A stretch of 64,000 nucleotides of DNA. Origin: Mycobacterium saskatchewanense (lineage in GTDB: Bacteria > Actinomycetota > Actinomycetes > Mycobacteriales > Mycobacteriaceae). The notes under the pieces were generated by a model. That model did no database searches. It had not been told where the DNA came from and worked only from the letters and a program-made list of their open reading frames with translations. A program made the position numbers and the translations under genes. This document shows positions 26,529 through 35,089 of this stretch, piece after piece. The stretch is from contig NZ_AP022573.1 of the NCBI RefSeq assembly GCF_010729105.1, positions 5,456,001 to 5,520,000 of the forward strand, given 5' to 3'. Within the stretch, counting starts at the first letter, position 1. Every line of letters starts with the position of its first letter.

Positions 26529-27382
26529 ATTCATCTGAGGGCGGCGCCGGGGGGCCGCTGCGGGGCCGAGTGGCCCTGGTGACCGGCGCCAGCCGCGGCA
26601 TCGGGGCCGCCATCGCGAAGCGGTTCGCGTGCGAGGGTGCCATAGTCGCTGTCGCCGCCCGCAGCCTGGACGAGCCGGCGCAGGGTGCCGTTCCGGGCAC
26701 CTTGCGCGAGACCGTGGCCGACATCGAAGCGGCCGGGGGCCGTGTGAGTCCCTATCAGGTCGACCTCACGTCGTCGGAGTCCCGGGCCAGCCTGGTGGAT
26801 CGCGTGGTCGCGGACCTCGGCCCGGTCGATGTCCTGGTCAACAACGCCGCCACCTCGGTCTTCATCCCCTTCACCGACATCACGGAGAAGCGGTTGCGGC
26901 TCATCACGACGATCAACTACTTCGCCCCGTTCGACCTGTGCCAACGAGTGATTCCGGCGATGAGGGAACGGGGCGGCGGTTGGGTGCTGAACATCACCTC
27001 GCTGTCGGGCGACATCCCGACGACGCCTCCGCCGGACCCGATCTACCACCTCCAGGGGACGGCGTACGGTTCGTCGAAGGCGGCCCTGAACAGGCTGAGC
27101 GAAGGGCTCGCGTCCGAGTACTACGCCGACTCGATAGTGGTGAACGCCCTCGCCCCGGTGCGGGCCGTCCTGACCGAGGGTGTGCGGGCGACGCTCGGCG
27201 AGGACGCCATCGCCGGCGACGACATCCTCGAGCCCATCGAGGCGATGGCCGAAGCCGCCTTGACGCTCTGCACGAGCGACCGCGACGGTCTCAACGGTGG
27301 CGTGCACAAGTCCCTGACCCTGCTCGAGCGGATCGGTCGTCCCGTTCGCACGCTGGACGGTAGGACGCTGTTGCCGGTTTGA
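26525..27382 (+). CDS. SDR family oxidoreductase
   Basis: 285 aa from ATG 26525, overlapping the previous stop (ATGA); the earlier open frame from 26447 belongs to the neighbouring gene. TGASRGIG near residues 21-28, VLVNNAATS near 105, ITSLSGD and the delayed YGSSKAALNRLSEGLASEYY (after a PPDPIYHLQG insert) are the SDR motifs. The end lacks the usual TG-x-x-x-VDGG and carries a longer tail. It is the last gene of the operon that includes sulfotransferase, DUF1214 and SnoaL-like genes. Confidence 0.85.
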   Translation: MNSSEGGAGGPLRGRVALVTGASRGIGAAIAKRFACEGAIVAVAARSLDEPAQGAVPGTLRETVADIEAAGGRVSPYQVDLTSSESRASLVDRVVADLGPVDVLVNNAATSVFIPFTDITEKRLRLITTINYFAPFDLCQRVIPAMRERGGGWVLNITSLSGDIPTTPPPDPIYHLQGTAYGSSKAALNRLSEGLASEYYADSIVVNALAPVRAVLTEGVRATLGEDAIAGDDILEPIEAMAEAALTLCTSDRDGLNGGVHKSLTLLERIGRPVRTLDGRTLLPV

Positions 27383-27416
27383 GCCACGGTATCGAGATGG
27401 CTGCGTCGCCAGGGCC

Positions 27417-27432
27417 TTCGGCGCCGGCCGAA
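27417..27432. terminator. Possible terminator hairpin between convergent SDR genes
   Basis: TTCGGC and GCCGAA arms with a 4-base loop, located between the two convergent stops at 27382 and 27458. There is no T tract, as usual in mycobacteria. Support is only position and symmetry. Confidence 0.25.
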
Positions 27433-27457
27433 CATCGATGTGCCGACTGCTCGGGCG

Positions 27458-28195
27458 TCACAGATCCGACGCCCCGCCGTCGACGAGCAGCTCCGTGCCG
27501 GTGGTGTACGTCGCGTCGAACGCGAGGAAGATGATCGCCTTCGCCACTTCCTCTGGCTCGCCCAGCCGCTGCATCGGGTTGTCGGCATTCATCTGGGCGA
27601 GGAACTCGCGGGCCGCGTCGGCGGGCATGGTTCGTTCGAGGATGCCGGTGTCGATGGGTCCGGGCGATACGGCGTTGACGCGGATGCCGCGGCCGATCAA
27701 TTCGCGAGCGAACGTGCGCGTCATGGACCGCAGCGCCGCCTTCGTCGCGGAGTAGACGCTCGTCGACGCGATGCCCTTGGTGTTGCTGACCGAGGTCGTC
27801 ATCACAACCGAGCTGCCCGCAGGCAGCAGCGGCAGAAATTTCTGCACCGTGAAATAGGGCGCTTTGGTGTTGACGTCGAACAGTTCGTCGTAAAGGGCCA
27901 CGCTGGTTTCTTCGACGGCGGAGGCGAGGGTCACGCCCGCGTTGAGCACGAGCAAGTCCACGCCCCCGAGCGCGGTGGCCGCGCGGCCGGCGAGCGCGTC
28001 AATGCCGGAGATGGCGTCACTTGCCTCGACGAGCGCTCCCGAACCGAGTGTGGCCCTTGCATTTTCGAGCGACGCCGGGGTCCTGCCGGTGACCAGGACG
28101 CGCGCGCCGCCGGCGATCAGCGCCTTGGCGGTGGCAAGGCCGATGCCGCTCGTCCCCCCGGTGATGACGACCCGTTTGCCGTCGTATTTGTCCAC
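27458..28195 (-). CDS. SDR family oxidoreductase
   Basis: 245 aa from GTG 28195, with GAGAGG 8 bp upstream; the frame remains open far upstream, antisense to the LysR gene, which I reject. TGGTSGIG at residues 12-19, LVLNAG near 86, MTTSVSNTKG and YSATKAALRSMTRTFARE with Tyr near 150, and GTELLVDGG at the end are standard. NAG is preceded by L instead of N. It is divergent from the LysR-type regulator across 165 bp, the typical layout for a LysR-controlled target. Confidence 0.87.
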   Translation of the reverse strand: MDKYDGKRVVITGGTSGIGLATAKALIAGGARVLVTGRTPASLENARATLGSGALVEASDAISGIDALAGRAATALGGVDLLVLNAGVTLASAVEETSVALYDELFDVNTKAPYFTVQKFLPLLPAGSSVVMTTSVSNTKGIASTSVYSATKAALRSMTRTFARELIGRGIRVNAVSPGPIDTGILERTMPADAAREFLAQMNADNPMQRLGEPEEVAKAIIFLAFDATYTTGTELLVDGGASDL

Positions 28196-28360
28196 TTGCA
28201 CCGCCTCTCTCGCCGCAACCTGTCCCTTCGAGTGTTTGGCAGTCCGGCGTGCGAGTCCAAGACCTGCTCGGCAACCCGTCATGCGGAAACGGTATGGGGC
28301 GCGGGGCGCGGAATACCTCCGACCGCAGGCCGGGTTGAAGGTTCCCGTGGGGACTATCCG

Positions 28361-29269
28361 GTGAACGATCTCGGAACCGACCTGGAGCTCCGGCTGGTCC
28401 GCTATTTCACGGCCGTCGCGGAGCACCTGAACTTCGGCAGGGCGGCGGCCGAGCTGCACGTGGCGCAGCCGGCGCTGAGCCGGCAGATTCAGCGCCTGGA
28501 GGCTCGTCTCGGGGTGCGGCTGTTGGACCGCACGCCGCAGGGCAGTCGGCTGACGGAGGCCGGCAAGGCGTTCCTCCCGGAGGCGCAGGCGCTTCTGCGC
28601 GCCGCTCGCCAGGCCGCGCTGACCGCCCGCGCCTACGCGCCGGCCGGCAAGATCATCATCGGGTACGTCGAGGATCTCGTCGTCACCCCGGCGGTCCGCG
28701 ACCTGCGCCGCCGCCACCCGAGGGCCGAGATCGGCACCCGCCATCTGGAGTGCAAGGAGGAGCGGGCCTTCATCGAGGGGCAGGTCGACGTCCTGGTCGC
28801 CAGGGAGCCGCTGTCCTTCTCGGCGGACGAGGCCCGGATGACCGTGCTCTACGAAGAGCCGCGGGTCCTCGTGGTGCCGGTCGGGCATCACCTCGCCGGC
28901 CGTGCGTCGGTGTCGGCGGACGACTTCGCCGGCGAGGACTTCATCTGCCCGCACGGCGGGGCCCGCGCGATCTACCCGACGGCCTCCTACCGGCCCAGTG
29001 ACCCCGGGCCGATCTCTGTCGGACCGGTCAACCAGAGCTTCGAAGACAGGCTCGAACTCATCGCGAGCGGCCAGGCGATCGCGGTCGTGCCGGCGGGGGA
29101 CCGGCGGGCCTCCCTGCGCGCCGATCTGACCACCGTGCCGGTCCGGGGCTTCCCTGCCAGCAAGGTTGTGGTCGCCACTCGGGTCGGTGATCCGAACCCG
29201 CTCGTCGCCGGGTTCGTCCAGGCCGCCCGCGCCCACCTCAGCGGGAGCGTGCCGGCACCGGCCGATTAG
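28361..29269 (+). CDS. LysR family transcriptional regulator
   Basis: 302 aa from GTG 28361. The N-terminal HTH is LVRYFTAVAEHLNFGRAAAELHVAQPALSRQIQRLEARLGV, followed by LLDRTPQGSRLTEAG, and a periplasmic-binding-protein-like effector domain follows with RMTVLYEEPRVLVVPVGHHLAG and QAIAVVPAG. The 5-prime extension of the frame up to 27440 is not protein-like. The gene is divergent from the SDR at 27458-28195 and most likely controls it. I could not identify a convincing T-N11-A site in the gap. Confidence 0.89.
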   Translation: MNDLGTDLELRLVRYFTAVAEHLNFGRAAAELHVAQPALSRQIQRLEARLGVRLLDRTPQGSRLTEAGKAFLPEAQALLRAARQAALTARAYAPAGKIIIGYVEDLVVTPAVRDLRRRHPRAEIGTRHLECKEERAFIEGQVDVLVAREPLSFSADEARMTVLYEEPRVLVVPVGHHLAGRASVSADDFAGEDFICPHGGARAIYPTASYRPSDPGPISVGPVNQSFEDRLELIASGQAIAVVPAGDRRASLRADLTTVPVRGFPASKVVVATRVGDPNPLVAGFVQAARAHLSGSVPAPAD

Positions 29270-29330
29270 GTTTTCGCCCCGATGCGCATTACTCTTGCCC
29301 GCGGTTCGATTGCGACTCAGGAAAGCAGCC

Positions 29331-29609
29331 ATGCCCACTCAGCCCACTCTGCTGCGCCCGCGAGTGCTGCGCAGCACCGGTTCACGACGTGTCGTTCCCC
29401 GCGTGAAGTGTCCGATGGTCGGCCAGTGTTTCGACATCGAGGTCACCCGCGACGGCGACGGATGGATGATCCGCATCCCCGAGATCGGCAGGACCGCCCG
29501 CGCCGGCCACCGGGCCGCCGTGGAAGTGGCGGCACGGCAATGCATCGCGACGTGGACCGGCATCCCGATCGGATATGTCGCGGTGTATGTCGCAAGCGAG
29601 ATCGGCTAG
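29331..29609 (+). CDS. Small HicB-like protein
   Basis: 92 aa from ATG 29331 (AGGAAAG nearby). After a basic N-terminus (LLRPRVLRSTGSRR), the sequence FDIEVTRDGDGWMIRIPEIG, then RAAVEVAARQCIATWTGIPIGYV has the strand-strand-helix pattern of the HicB/RNase-H-like antitoxin half domain. No toxin partner is next to it. Small solitary proteins of this kind recur in mycobacteria with unknown function. The fold assignment is a reading of pattern only. Confidence 0.5.
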   Translation: MPTQPTLLRPRVLRSTGSRRVVPRVKCPMVGQCFDIEVTRDGDGWMIRIPEIGRTARAGHRAAVEVAARQCIATWTGIPIGYVAVYVASEIG

Positions 29610-29697
29610 CGCAAACCGGGTGGACCGCCGCGGTTAGTGACCGAGGTGTGGCCCACGCGTGACCCCGCCGCGACGGTGACCAAGAACGCTGATCACC

Positions 29698-29970
29698 ATG
29701 ACGGTGCTTGCGGGAATCGCCGCTCTGGCGCTTGCGGCGTGCGTCGGCTATTACTTCGGCAGACGGTCGGCCTCGGCGCCGTCGACCTGGAAGAGGCGGA
29801 CGAGCCGGGTCGCGGTGGGCAGGACCGCTATCGGTCTGCTCGTGGTGCTCGCCGCGCGCCGCGTGCGGCGAAATCCCCGCGCCGAGCCCGCGCTGCGGTT
29901 CTGGGGGCCGAAAGTCATTGCGCCGCTCGACCTGCTGCGGGGCGGCGTCCCGCGGGTGCGGCCTTACTGA
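29698..29970 (+). CDS. Small single-pass membrane protein, unknown function
   Basis: 90 aa. LAGIAALALAACVGYYFG forms one N-terminal membrane segment (residues about 4-21), followed by a basic region and a second weakly hydrophobic stretch AIGLLVVLAARRV. No motif is recognised. No clear ribosome binding site is visible before ATG 29698. It ends 6 bp before an SDR gene, so the two may be co-transcribed. Confidence 0.5.
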   Translation: MTVLAGIAALALAACVGYYFGRRSASAPSTWKRRTSRVAVGRTAIGLLVVLAARRVRRNPRAEPALRFWGPKVIAPLDLLRGGVPRVRPY

Positions 29971-29976
29971 GCGACG

Positions 29977-30726
29977 ATGACGGCGATGTCGGCACTACAG
30001 GACAAGGTGGCGCTGGTGACCGGCGCGTCATCCGGGCTTGGCGCGGAGACGGCGCGATTGTTATCCCGCCGGGGTACAACGGTTTTCGGTATTGGAAGGG
30101 ATAGCGGGCGCCTGGCCGACGTCTTCGCGGACGTGGAACGCGGCTCCTATGCCTCGGCGGACGTCGCCTCGGCACAGGCCTGCCGCGACGCGGTCGAGCG
30201 GTGCGTCCGCGAGTTCGGCGGCCTGGACGTCCTGATCAATATCGCCGGGCGACACCAGATGCGCCGGACCGAGTCGATGAGTGACGACGACTGGGCGCAG
30301 GACCTCGCGGTCAATCTCAACGGTCCGTTCTACCTTTGCCGCGCCGCGCTGCCCCATCTGCTGGCGCGGGGCGGCAACATCGTCAACGTCAGCTCCATCG
30401 CGGGCGTCGAAGGCCAGGCCTACTCCGCCGGCTACTGCGCCGCCAAGCACGGGTTGATCGGGCTCACCCGCGCCCTGGCGGTCGAATACACCGCGGATCG
30501 CTTGCGCGTCAACGCCGTCTGTCCCGGCGGCATGGTCACGCCGCAGATCGAGCACTTCACCCCGCCGGACGGCCCGAACTACGACCTGATCATGCGGACG
30601 GCCTCGCCGCGCGGCATGATGCAGCCGCTCGACGTCGCGAACGTGATCGCCTTCCTCGCCAGCGATGCCGCGGCGGCCGTGCACGGCGCCGTATATCGCG
30701 TCGACAACGGCAAGGGCGCGGGCTAG
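29977..30726 (+). CDS. SDR family oxidoreductase
   Basis: 249 aa from ATG 29977; a second ATG at 29986 is closer to the usual SDR start. TGASSGLG near residues 15-22, LINIAGR near 86 (NIAG instead of NNAG), VSSIAGVEGQ and YCAAKHGLIGLTRALAVEY, with Tyr-Lys near 151-155, define the fold. Asn in the first position of NNAG is thus followed by Ile, which may alter cofactor geometry. It converges with the large mmpL gene, whose stop is 5 bp away. Confidence 0.84.
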   Translation: MTAMSALQDKVALVTGASSGLGAETARLLSRRGTTVFGIGRDSGRLADVFADVERGSYASADVASAQACRDAVERCVREFGGLDVLINIAGRHQMRRTESMSDDDWAQDLAVNLNGPFYLCRAALPHLLARGGNIVNVSSIAGVEGQAYSAGYCAAKHGLIGLTRALAVEYTADRLRVNAVCPGGMVTPQIEHFTPPDGPNYDLIMRTASPRGMMQPLDVANVIAFLASDAAAAVHGAVYRVDNGKGAG

Positions 30727-30731
30727 CGCCG

Positions 30732-33560
30732 TTATGCCTGCCGCAGCGGACGGGCGCGCACCAGCGTCGGCCACCAGAACCAGGGGCCGAGGATCCGCAG
30801 GATGCACGGCACGACGAACGACCGCACGATCAGGGTGTCGAGCAGGAGGCCGATGCACACGGTGGAGCCGACCTGGCCGATGGTGCGCAGATCGCTGGTG
30901 AGCATGGCCAGCATGGTGAACGCGAACACCAGACCGGCCGAGGTCACCACACCGCCCGTGCTGCCGAGCGCACGGATCAGACCGGTGTGAATTCCGCCGT
31001 GCAGCTCGTCCCTGACCCGGGCGATCAGCAGCAGGTTGTAATCCGAACCCACCGCCACCAGGATGATGAACGTCAGCGGCAGCACCAGCCAGTGCAGGTG
31101 CAGGCCGATGAGGTGTTGCCAGACGAGTATCGAGAGCCCGAACGCCCCGGCGTACGAAAAGGCCACCGTGGCGGGAATGACGAAGGCGGCGATCAGACTT
31201 CGGGTCAAGAACATCATGATCAGGAAGATCAGCACGAAGGCGGCGATCGCCGCGATCATCAGGTCGGACATCGCGTATTCCTTGATGTCCTTGTCGTTGG
31301 AGCCCGAACCGCCGATGTAGATGCGCGCGCCGGCCAACGAGGTCTCTTTGAGGATCGTCTTTATCGCCTCGGGGAATTGCTCGACGTGCTCCACGCCCTC
31401 GGGGCCCATCGCGTCGCCCTCGTGGGTGACGATGAAGCGAGCCGCCTTGCCGTCCGGCGACATCATCAACTTCATGCCGGCCTTGACGTCGTCGTTGTCG
31501 AATCCCTCGTGCGGGATGTAGAAGAAGTCGTCGCTGCGGGACTTGTCGAAGTCGTTCCCCACGTTGATCAGATCGTCGTAGGTCTCGTTGGTTTGGATGC
31601 TCTGCAGGTCCGCCGATCCGTAGCTGTTGACCAGCTTCGACTGCAGCGCCTCGGTGTCGTCGGCGGTGGCTTTCAGCTGGGCGATGATCTGGGGGAAGGC
31701 CTTATCGACCTCCTCGAGGGACACCCTCGCGTCCGCGATGTCGTCGGCCAGCTTGTCGACTTGATCGATCGTCTCGAACAGCGACCGGAACGTCCAGCAG
31801 ATGGGGATGTCGAAACAGTGTCTCTCCCAATAGAAATAACTCTTGATCGGGCGGAAGAAATCGTCGACGTTGGAGACCTCGTCTCTGATGTCGTCGCTGA
31901 CCCTCTGCAGGTCTTCGACGGTAAGAACCGTCTGGTGCAGCTCGTCGGACACCTTCTGGAAAAAGCCGATCTCTTTGCGCAACACCGCGACCGAGTGCGC
32001 CTGGATGTCGGCCTGGGCGTCGGTGTTGGAGTTCTGCTCCTTGTTGAACGGGAGTTGCTGGCCGTTGCCGCTGCCCTGCGTGGTGAACAGGTACGGGATG
32101 CTCGCGTGCTCGAGCGCCCGGCCCAAGGGCCTCGTCATGCCCTGCACCATCGCCACACCGTGCAGGCGGATCAGAGCCCGCGCGACCCGGTCCAACGAGA
32201 TGAAGTCGGCCGAGTTGCGCATGTCGTGATCGGTCTCGACCATCAGCATCTCGGAGAACAGCTTGCTCTTCGGGAAATGCCGATCCGCCGCCTGGAAGCC
32301 CAGGTTGGCCGGCGCACCGGCCGGCTGGTACTGCCGGTCGTCGTAGTTCTGCCGGTAGGTGGGCACAAAGATCGCCCCGATCATCACGACGGCAGAGCTG
32401 GCCACCAGGATCGGCACCGGCCACCGCACCACGCTCGCCCCGATGCGCCGATACAGATGCCCTCTGGCGGTGGTCCTCGGGTCGAACATCCCGAACAGGC
32501 TGCCGACCGTCAAGACCGCCGGTCCCAGCGTCATCGCGGCCGCGATGGTGAACAGCATGGTGATCGCCACGGCCGGGCCCATGGTGTGGAAATAGTTCAG
32601 CCGCGCGAACGTCAGGCAGTAACACGCACCGGCAATCGTCAGTCCGGAACCGATGATGATGGGCGCCACACCCTTGTAGGCGATGTAAAAGGCATCCTCG
32701 CGGCTTTCGCCCGCCTGTCGCGCCTCGTGATAACGGCCCATCAAGAAAATGCCGTAATCCGTTCCCGCTCCCAGGGTCAGCGCGATGACGATGTTCACGG
32801 CGAAGGACGAGAGCTCGATGTACCCGTAATGCCCGAGCGTCGAGACGATGCCCTTCGCGACGAGCATCTCGATGAGCACTCCGAGCAGGGGCACCAACAG
32901 GGTGGAGGGGGCGCGGTACACCAGCAGCAGCATCACGACGATGAGGCAGATCGTGACGATCGTGACGTTGTTCAGGCTCGCGTTCGCGATGGACAGCGTG
33001 TCCGACGCCAGCGGAGCAGCGCCGCTGACGTAGACCTTGAGGCCGGGCGGTGGCGGGTCTTTCTTGATGATGTCGCGGACGGCGTCCACGGATTGGTTGG
33101 CCTGGATCTGGCCGATGTCGCCGGCGAGACGCAGCAGCACATACGTGCACCTGCCATCCACGCTCTGCGCGCCCGCCGCGGTAAACGGTTTGCCCCACAG
33201 ATCCATTACGTACTGCACATGCTGGGTGTCGTGCTCGAGGCGGCGCATCAGATCGTCGTAGTACCGGTGGTCCTGGTCGCCGAGCGGTCGGTTCGCCTCG
33301 AATACCACCATGGTCAGGTTGGTCGAGTTGGATTCGTGGAACTTCTCGCCGATGTGCAGCAGGGCCCGCTGCGAGGGCGCATAGTGCGGGACCATCGGCC
33401 CGGCGAGTTCTTCTGCGACCCGTTCGACTTGGGGCATGAACGTGTTCGTGGTGACCGCGAGGAGCGCCCAGAACAGAATGATCGGTATCGCGAAGGTCCG
33501 GACCATGCGGGGGATGAACGGGCGTTCGGGCCGGGGCTCGTCGAGGCGATGCCCGGTCAT
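30732..33560 (-). CDS. MmpL family RND transporter
   Basis: 942 aa from ATG 33560. It has a first membrane segment near 20-45 (IPIILFWALLAVT), a large periplasmic loop, five clustered segments with LTLGAGTDYGIFLMGRYHEAR (conserved Gly-Asp-Tyr element), a second loop with AQADIQAHSVAVLRKEIGF, and a second bundle including VAVGSDYNLLLIARVRDE. This is the 12-segment lipid-exporter layout of MmpL proteins. The upstream MmpS stop overlaps its ATG, so the pair forms one unit. The cargo is a lipid, glycolipid or siderophore-like molecule and cannot be specified. Confidence 0.95.
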   Translation of the reverse strand: MTGHRLDEPRPERPFIPRMVRTFAIPIILFWALLAVTTNTFMPQVERVAEELAGPMVPHYAPSQRALLHIGEKFHESNSTNLTMVVFEANRPLGDQDHRYYDDLMRRLEHDTQHVQYVMDLWGKPFTAAGAQSVDGRCTYVLLRLAGDIGQIQANQSVDAVRDIIKKDPPPPGLKVYVSGAAPLASDTLSIANASLNNVTIVTICLIVVMLLLVYRAPSTLLVPLLGVLIEMLVAKGIVSTLGHYGYIELSSFAVNIVIALTLGAGTDYGIFLMGRYHEARQAGESREDAFYIAYKGVAPIIIGSGLTIAGACYCLTFARLNYFHTMGPAVAITMLFTIAAAMTLGPAVLTVGSLFGMFDPRTTARGHLYRRIGASVVRWPVPILVASSAVVMIGAIFVPTYRQNYDDRQYQPAGAPANLGFQAADRHFPKSKLFSEMLMVETDHDMRNSADFISLDRVARALIRLHGVAMVQGMTRPLGRALEHASIPYLFTTQGSGNGQQLPFNKEQNSNTDAQADIQAHSVAVLRKEIGFFQKVSDELHQTVLTVEDLQRVSDDIRDEVSNVDDFFRPIKSYFYWERHCFDIPICWTFRSLFETIDQVDKLADDIADARVSLEEVDKAFPQIIAQLKATADDTEALQSKLVNSYGSADLQSIQTNETYDDLINVGNDFDKSRSDDFFYIPHEGFDNDDVKAGMKLMMSPDGKAARFIVTHEGDAMGPEGVEHVEQFPEAIKTILKETSLAGARIYIGGSGSNDKDIKEYAMSDLMIAAIAAFVLIFLIMMFLTRSLIAAFVIPATVAFSYAGAFGLSILVWQHLIGLHLHWLVLPLTFIILVAVGSDYNLLLIARVRDELHGGIHTGLIRALGSTGGVVTSAGLVFAFTMLAMLTSDLRTIGQVGSTVCIGLLLDTLIVRSFVVPCILRILGPWFWWPTLVRARPLRQA

Positions 33561-34000
33561 GCCGATTTGACCCTGCACTCGACGTCCGCGTCCTGATGGT
33601 TGCCGGACCGCTCGTCGCGGATTATGCCGTCCACCAGCATCCGGCAACTCACCTGGCCGCCATGGACATGCACCGAGATGCTGCCGGACGCCACCGTGAG
33701 CGTGGTGGTCTCCGTGTGCGACCACGGCAGGGTCGTGATGTCAACCTCATGCGGATGGCCGTCGATGTCGACGTAGACGAGTTTGCCGCCATCCCCAGCC
33801 GAGCCGAACACCTCGTAGGTGATCCGCTTGAGATTGAACTCCTCGGGCGCCTGCGGACCGTTGACGGTGATGACCGGCTCTGGTTCGGAGAACTGGTGCA
33901 CCTTGTGCATGCACAGGAGGCCCACCCCGACCGCGACGACGGTGACCAACGGCATCCAGGCGCGCTGCAGGACGGTCCTACCGGCCGACCGAGGGCTCAC
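33557..34000 (-). CDS. MmpS family membrane protein
   Basis: 147 aa from GTG 34000, chosen because GGAGG lies at ideal distance and it gives the standard MmpS length. A single membrane segment (WMPLVTVVAVGVGLLCMHKV) is followed by a periplasmic beta-sandwich with VNGPQAPEEFNLKRITYEVFG, then VSCRMLVDGIIRDERS. MmpS proteins assist their paired MmpL in export. The stop codon overlaps the ATG of the MmpL gene (ATGA). Confidence 0.95.
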   Translation of the reverse strand: MSPRSAGRTVLQRAWMPLVTVVAVGVGLLCMHKVHQFSEPEPVITVNGPQAPEEFNLKRITYEVFGSAGDGGKLVYVDIDGHPHEVDITTLPWSHTETTTLTVASGSISVHVHGGQVSCRMLVDGIIRDERSGNHQDADVECRVKSA

Positions 34001-34089
34001 TCGATCACCTCCGAAGGATCCGGTCCGGACATCGTCTGCTCGCCCCTGCTCTCCCGCCGTCACGCCAATGCGAATAGTAGACGGTCATG

Positions 34090-34102
34090 TGCCCAATGGG
34101 CA
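34090..34102. promoter_or_regulatory. Palindrome TGCCC-AAT-GGGCA upstream of mmpS
   Basis: Perfect 5-bp arms about 90 bp upstream of the mmpS start, in the only stretch of AT-richer DNA there. A TACTAT -10-like hexamer lies on the minus strand at 34074-34079. It may be an operator or promoter element; there is no further evidence. Confidence 0.3.
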
Positions 34103-34198
34103 GATGATCGTGCAAACATAGCGGCACCGCGGCCCGAACGCGACCGCGAAGTCCTCTGGCGCGCCCACCTGGCGGTAACCGCGCGGCATGCAGCGCGG

Positions 34199-34624
34199 TC
34201 AAGACATGCCGCGCACACGCCGCTTCAGCCTCGCGCTGCTGAGCACGCGAAGGGCCAGATTCGTCGAAGTCAGCATGGGAATCACCCCCAGGAAGGTGCG
34301 TTCGGAGGGTGTCGCGCCGTGCAGGTGGTAGAGGCTGCCGAACACGAAGAAGCAGCCCAGCATGAACAAGGCGCCGGGGATGCAGAGCGCCATCGGGGAG
34401 CCCCGGTCGGCGACGACTTGCTTGGCGTAGGCCAGCTCGTCTTGTGACAGTGGTTCGCCTTTACGCACTTTCTTGATCACCGTCTTTGCGCTCCCGATCT
34501 CTTCGCTGATCGGAGCCGTTGGCCGCCTCTCCAGCCGTGTCACGAAGACCCAGGCGATGGCCGCGAGGAGCACCGCCAGCAAAAGGGCGACGATGGTCAG
34601 ATAACCGAATAAGGCCGTGTGCAT
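34199..34624 (-). CDS. Small membrane protein, unknown function
   Basis: 141 aa from ATG 34624, with AAGGA 6 bp upstream. The first segment is YLTIVALLLAVLLAAIAWVFV (residues about 8-28), then a charged loop (ISEEIGSAKTVIKKVRKGEPLSQDELAYAKQVV), and then a second segment LCIPGALFMLGCFFVFGSLY and weaker ones. No family function is known. It lies upstream of mmpS on the same strand with about 200 bp between, so it is probably separately transcribed. Confidence 0.65.
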   Translation of the reverse strand: MHTALFGYLTIVALLLAVLLAAIAWVFVTRLERRPTAPISEEIGSAKTVIKKVRKGEPLSQDELAYAKQVVADRGSPMALCIPGALFMLGCFFVFGSLYHLHGATPSERTFLGVIPMLTSTNLALRVLSSARLKRRVRGMS

Positions 34625-34725
34625 GGCTGGTCCTTCGCTCATTACACCGAAGACTCCCGGCAAACGCTACCTCAAAACGGTGTTGCTCAAGGTCCCCGCA
34701 GCCGCGCCTCGGTCGCGCGCCGACG

Positions 34726-34998
34726 TCAGCGCCAGCCGGCCGGCAGGTCGATGATGTGATTGGGGCAGTAATCGTAGGCGGCCTCGGACATGACGTTCCG
34801 CGCGGCCTCGGCCGACATCTTGGCGCGCAGCATCATGAAGGCGTATTCGGCTGGTGCGTAACCAGATTCCTTGGCGGCCGGGTCGTCCATCAGCTGACAC
34901 GCCTGCTGTTCCTGGGCGCTGTCGGCGCGGGCGATGCCCGAGTCGAACAGCGACACCACGCCGACGAGTGCGCCGGCGGCGATTCTCGTGCTCCTCAA
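34726..34998 (-). CDS. DUF732-containing secreted protein
   Basis: 90 aa with a TTG start, supported by AGGTGA 6 bp upstream. A signal peptide (about residues 1-25, ending GIARADS) precedes a short domain with ACQLMDD, YAFMMLRAKMSAEAARNVMSEAAYDYCPNHI. Two cysteines probably form a disulfide. DUF732 proteins are abundant exported mycobacterial proteins of unknown function. Another lies at 55505. Confidence 0.8.
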   Translation of the reverse strand: MRSTRIAAGALVGVVSLFDSGIARADSAQEQQACQLMDDPAAKESGYAPAEYAFMMLRAKMSAEAARNVMSEAAYDYCPNHIIDLPAGWR

Positions 34999-35089
34999 CG
35001 TGGTTCACCTTCGGTCGCGTGCCCTGCCGGCCCAGTGTAAATCCCACGGGGTCGGGCGGGCGACGACACGGCTAGCCAGGGGGCATCGC

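Noticed and set aside
30336..33596. Open frame of 1086 codons on the plus strand, antisense to the large mmpL gene
   Set aside because: Composition is H/R/D/Q-rich with no motif, and the opposite strand is a perfect MmpL. It is a GC-driven shadow.
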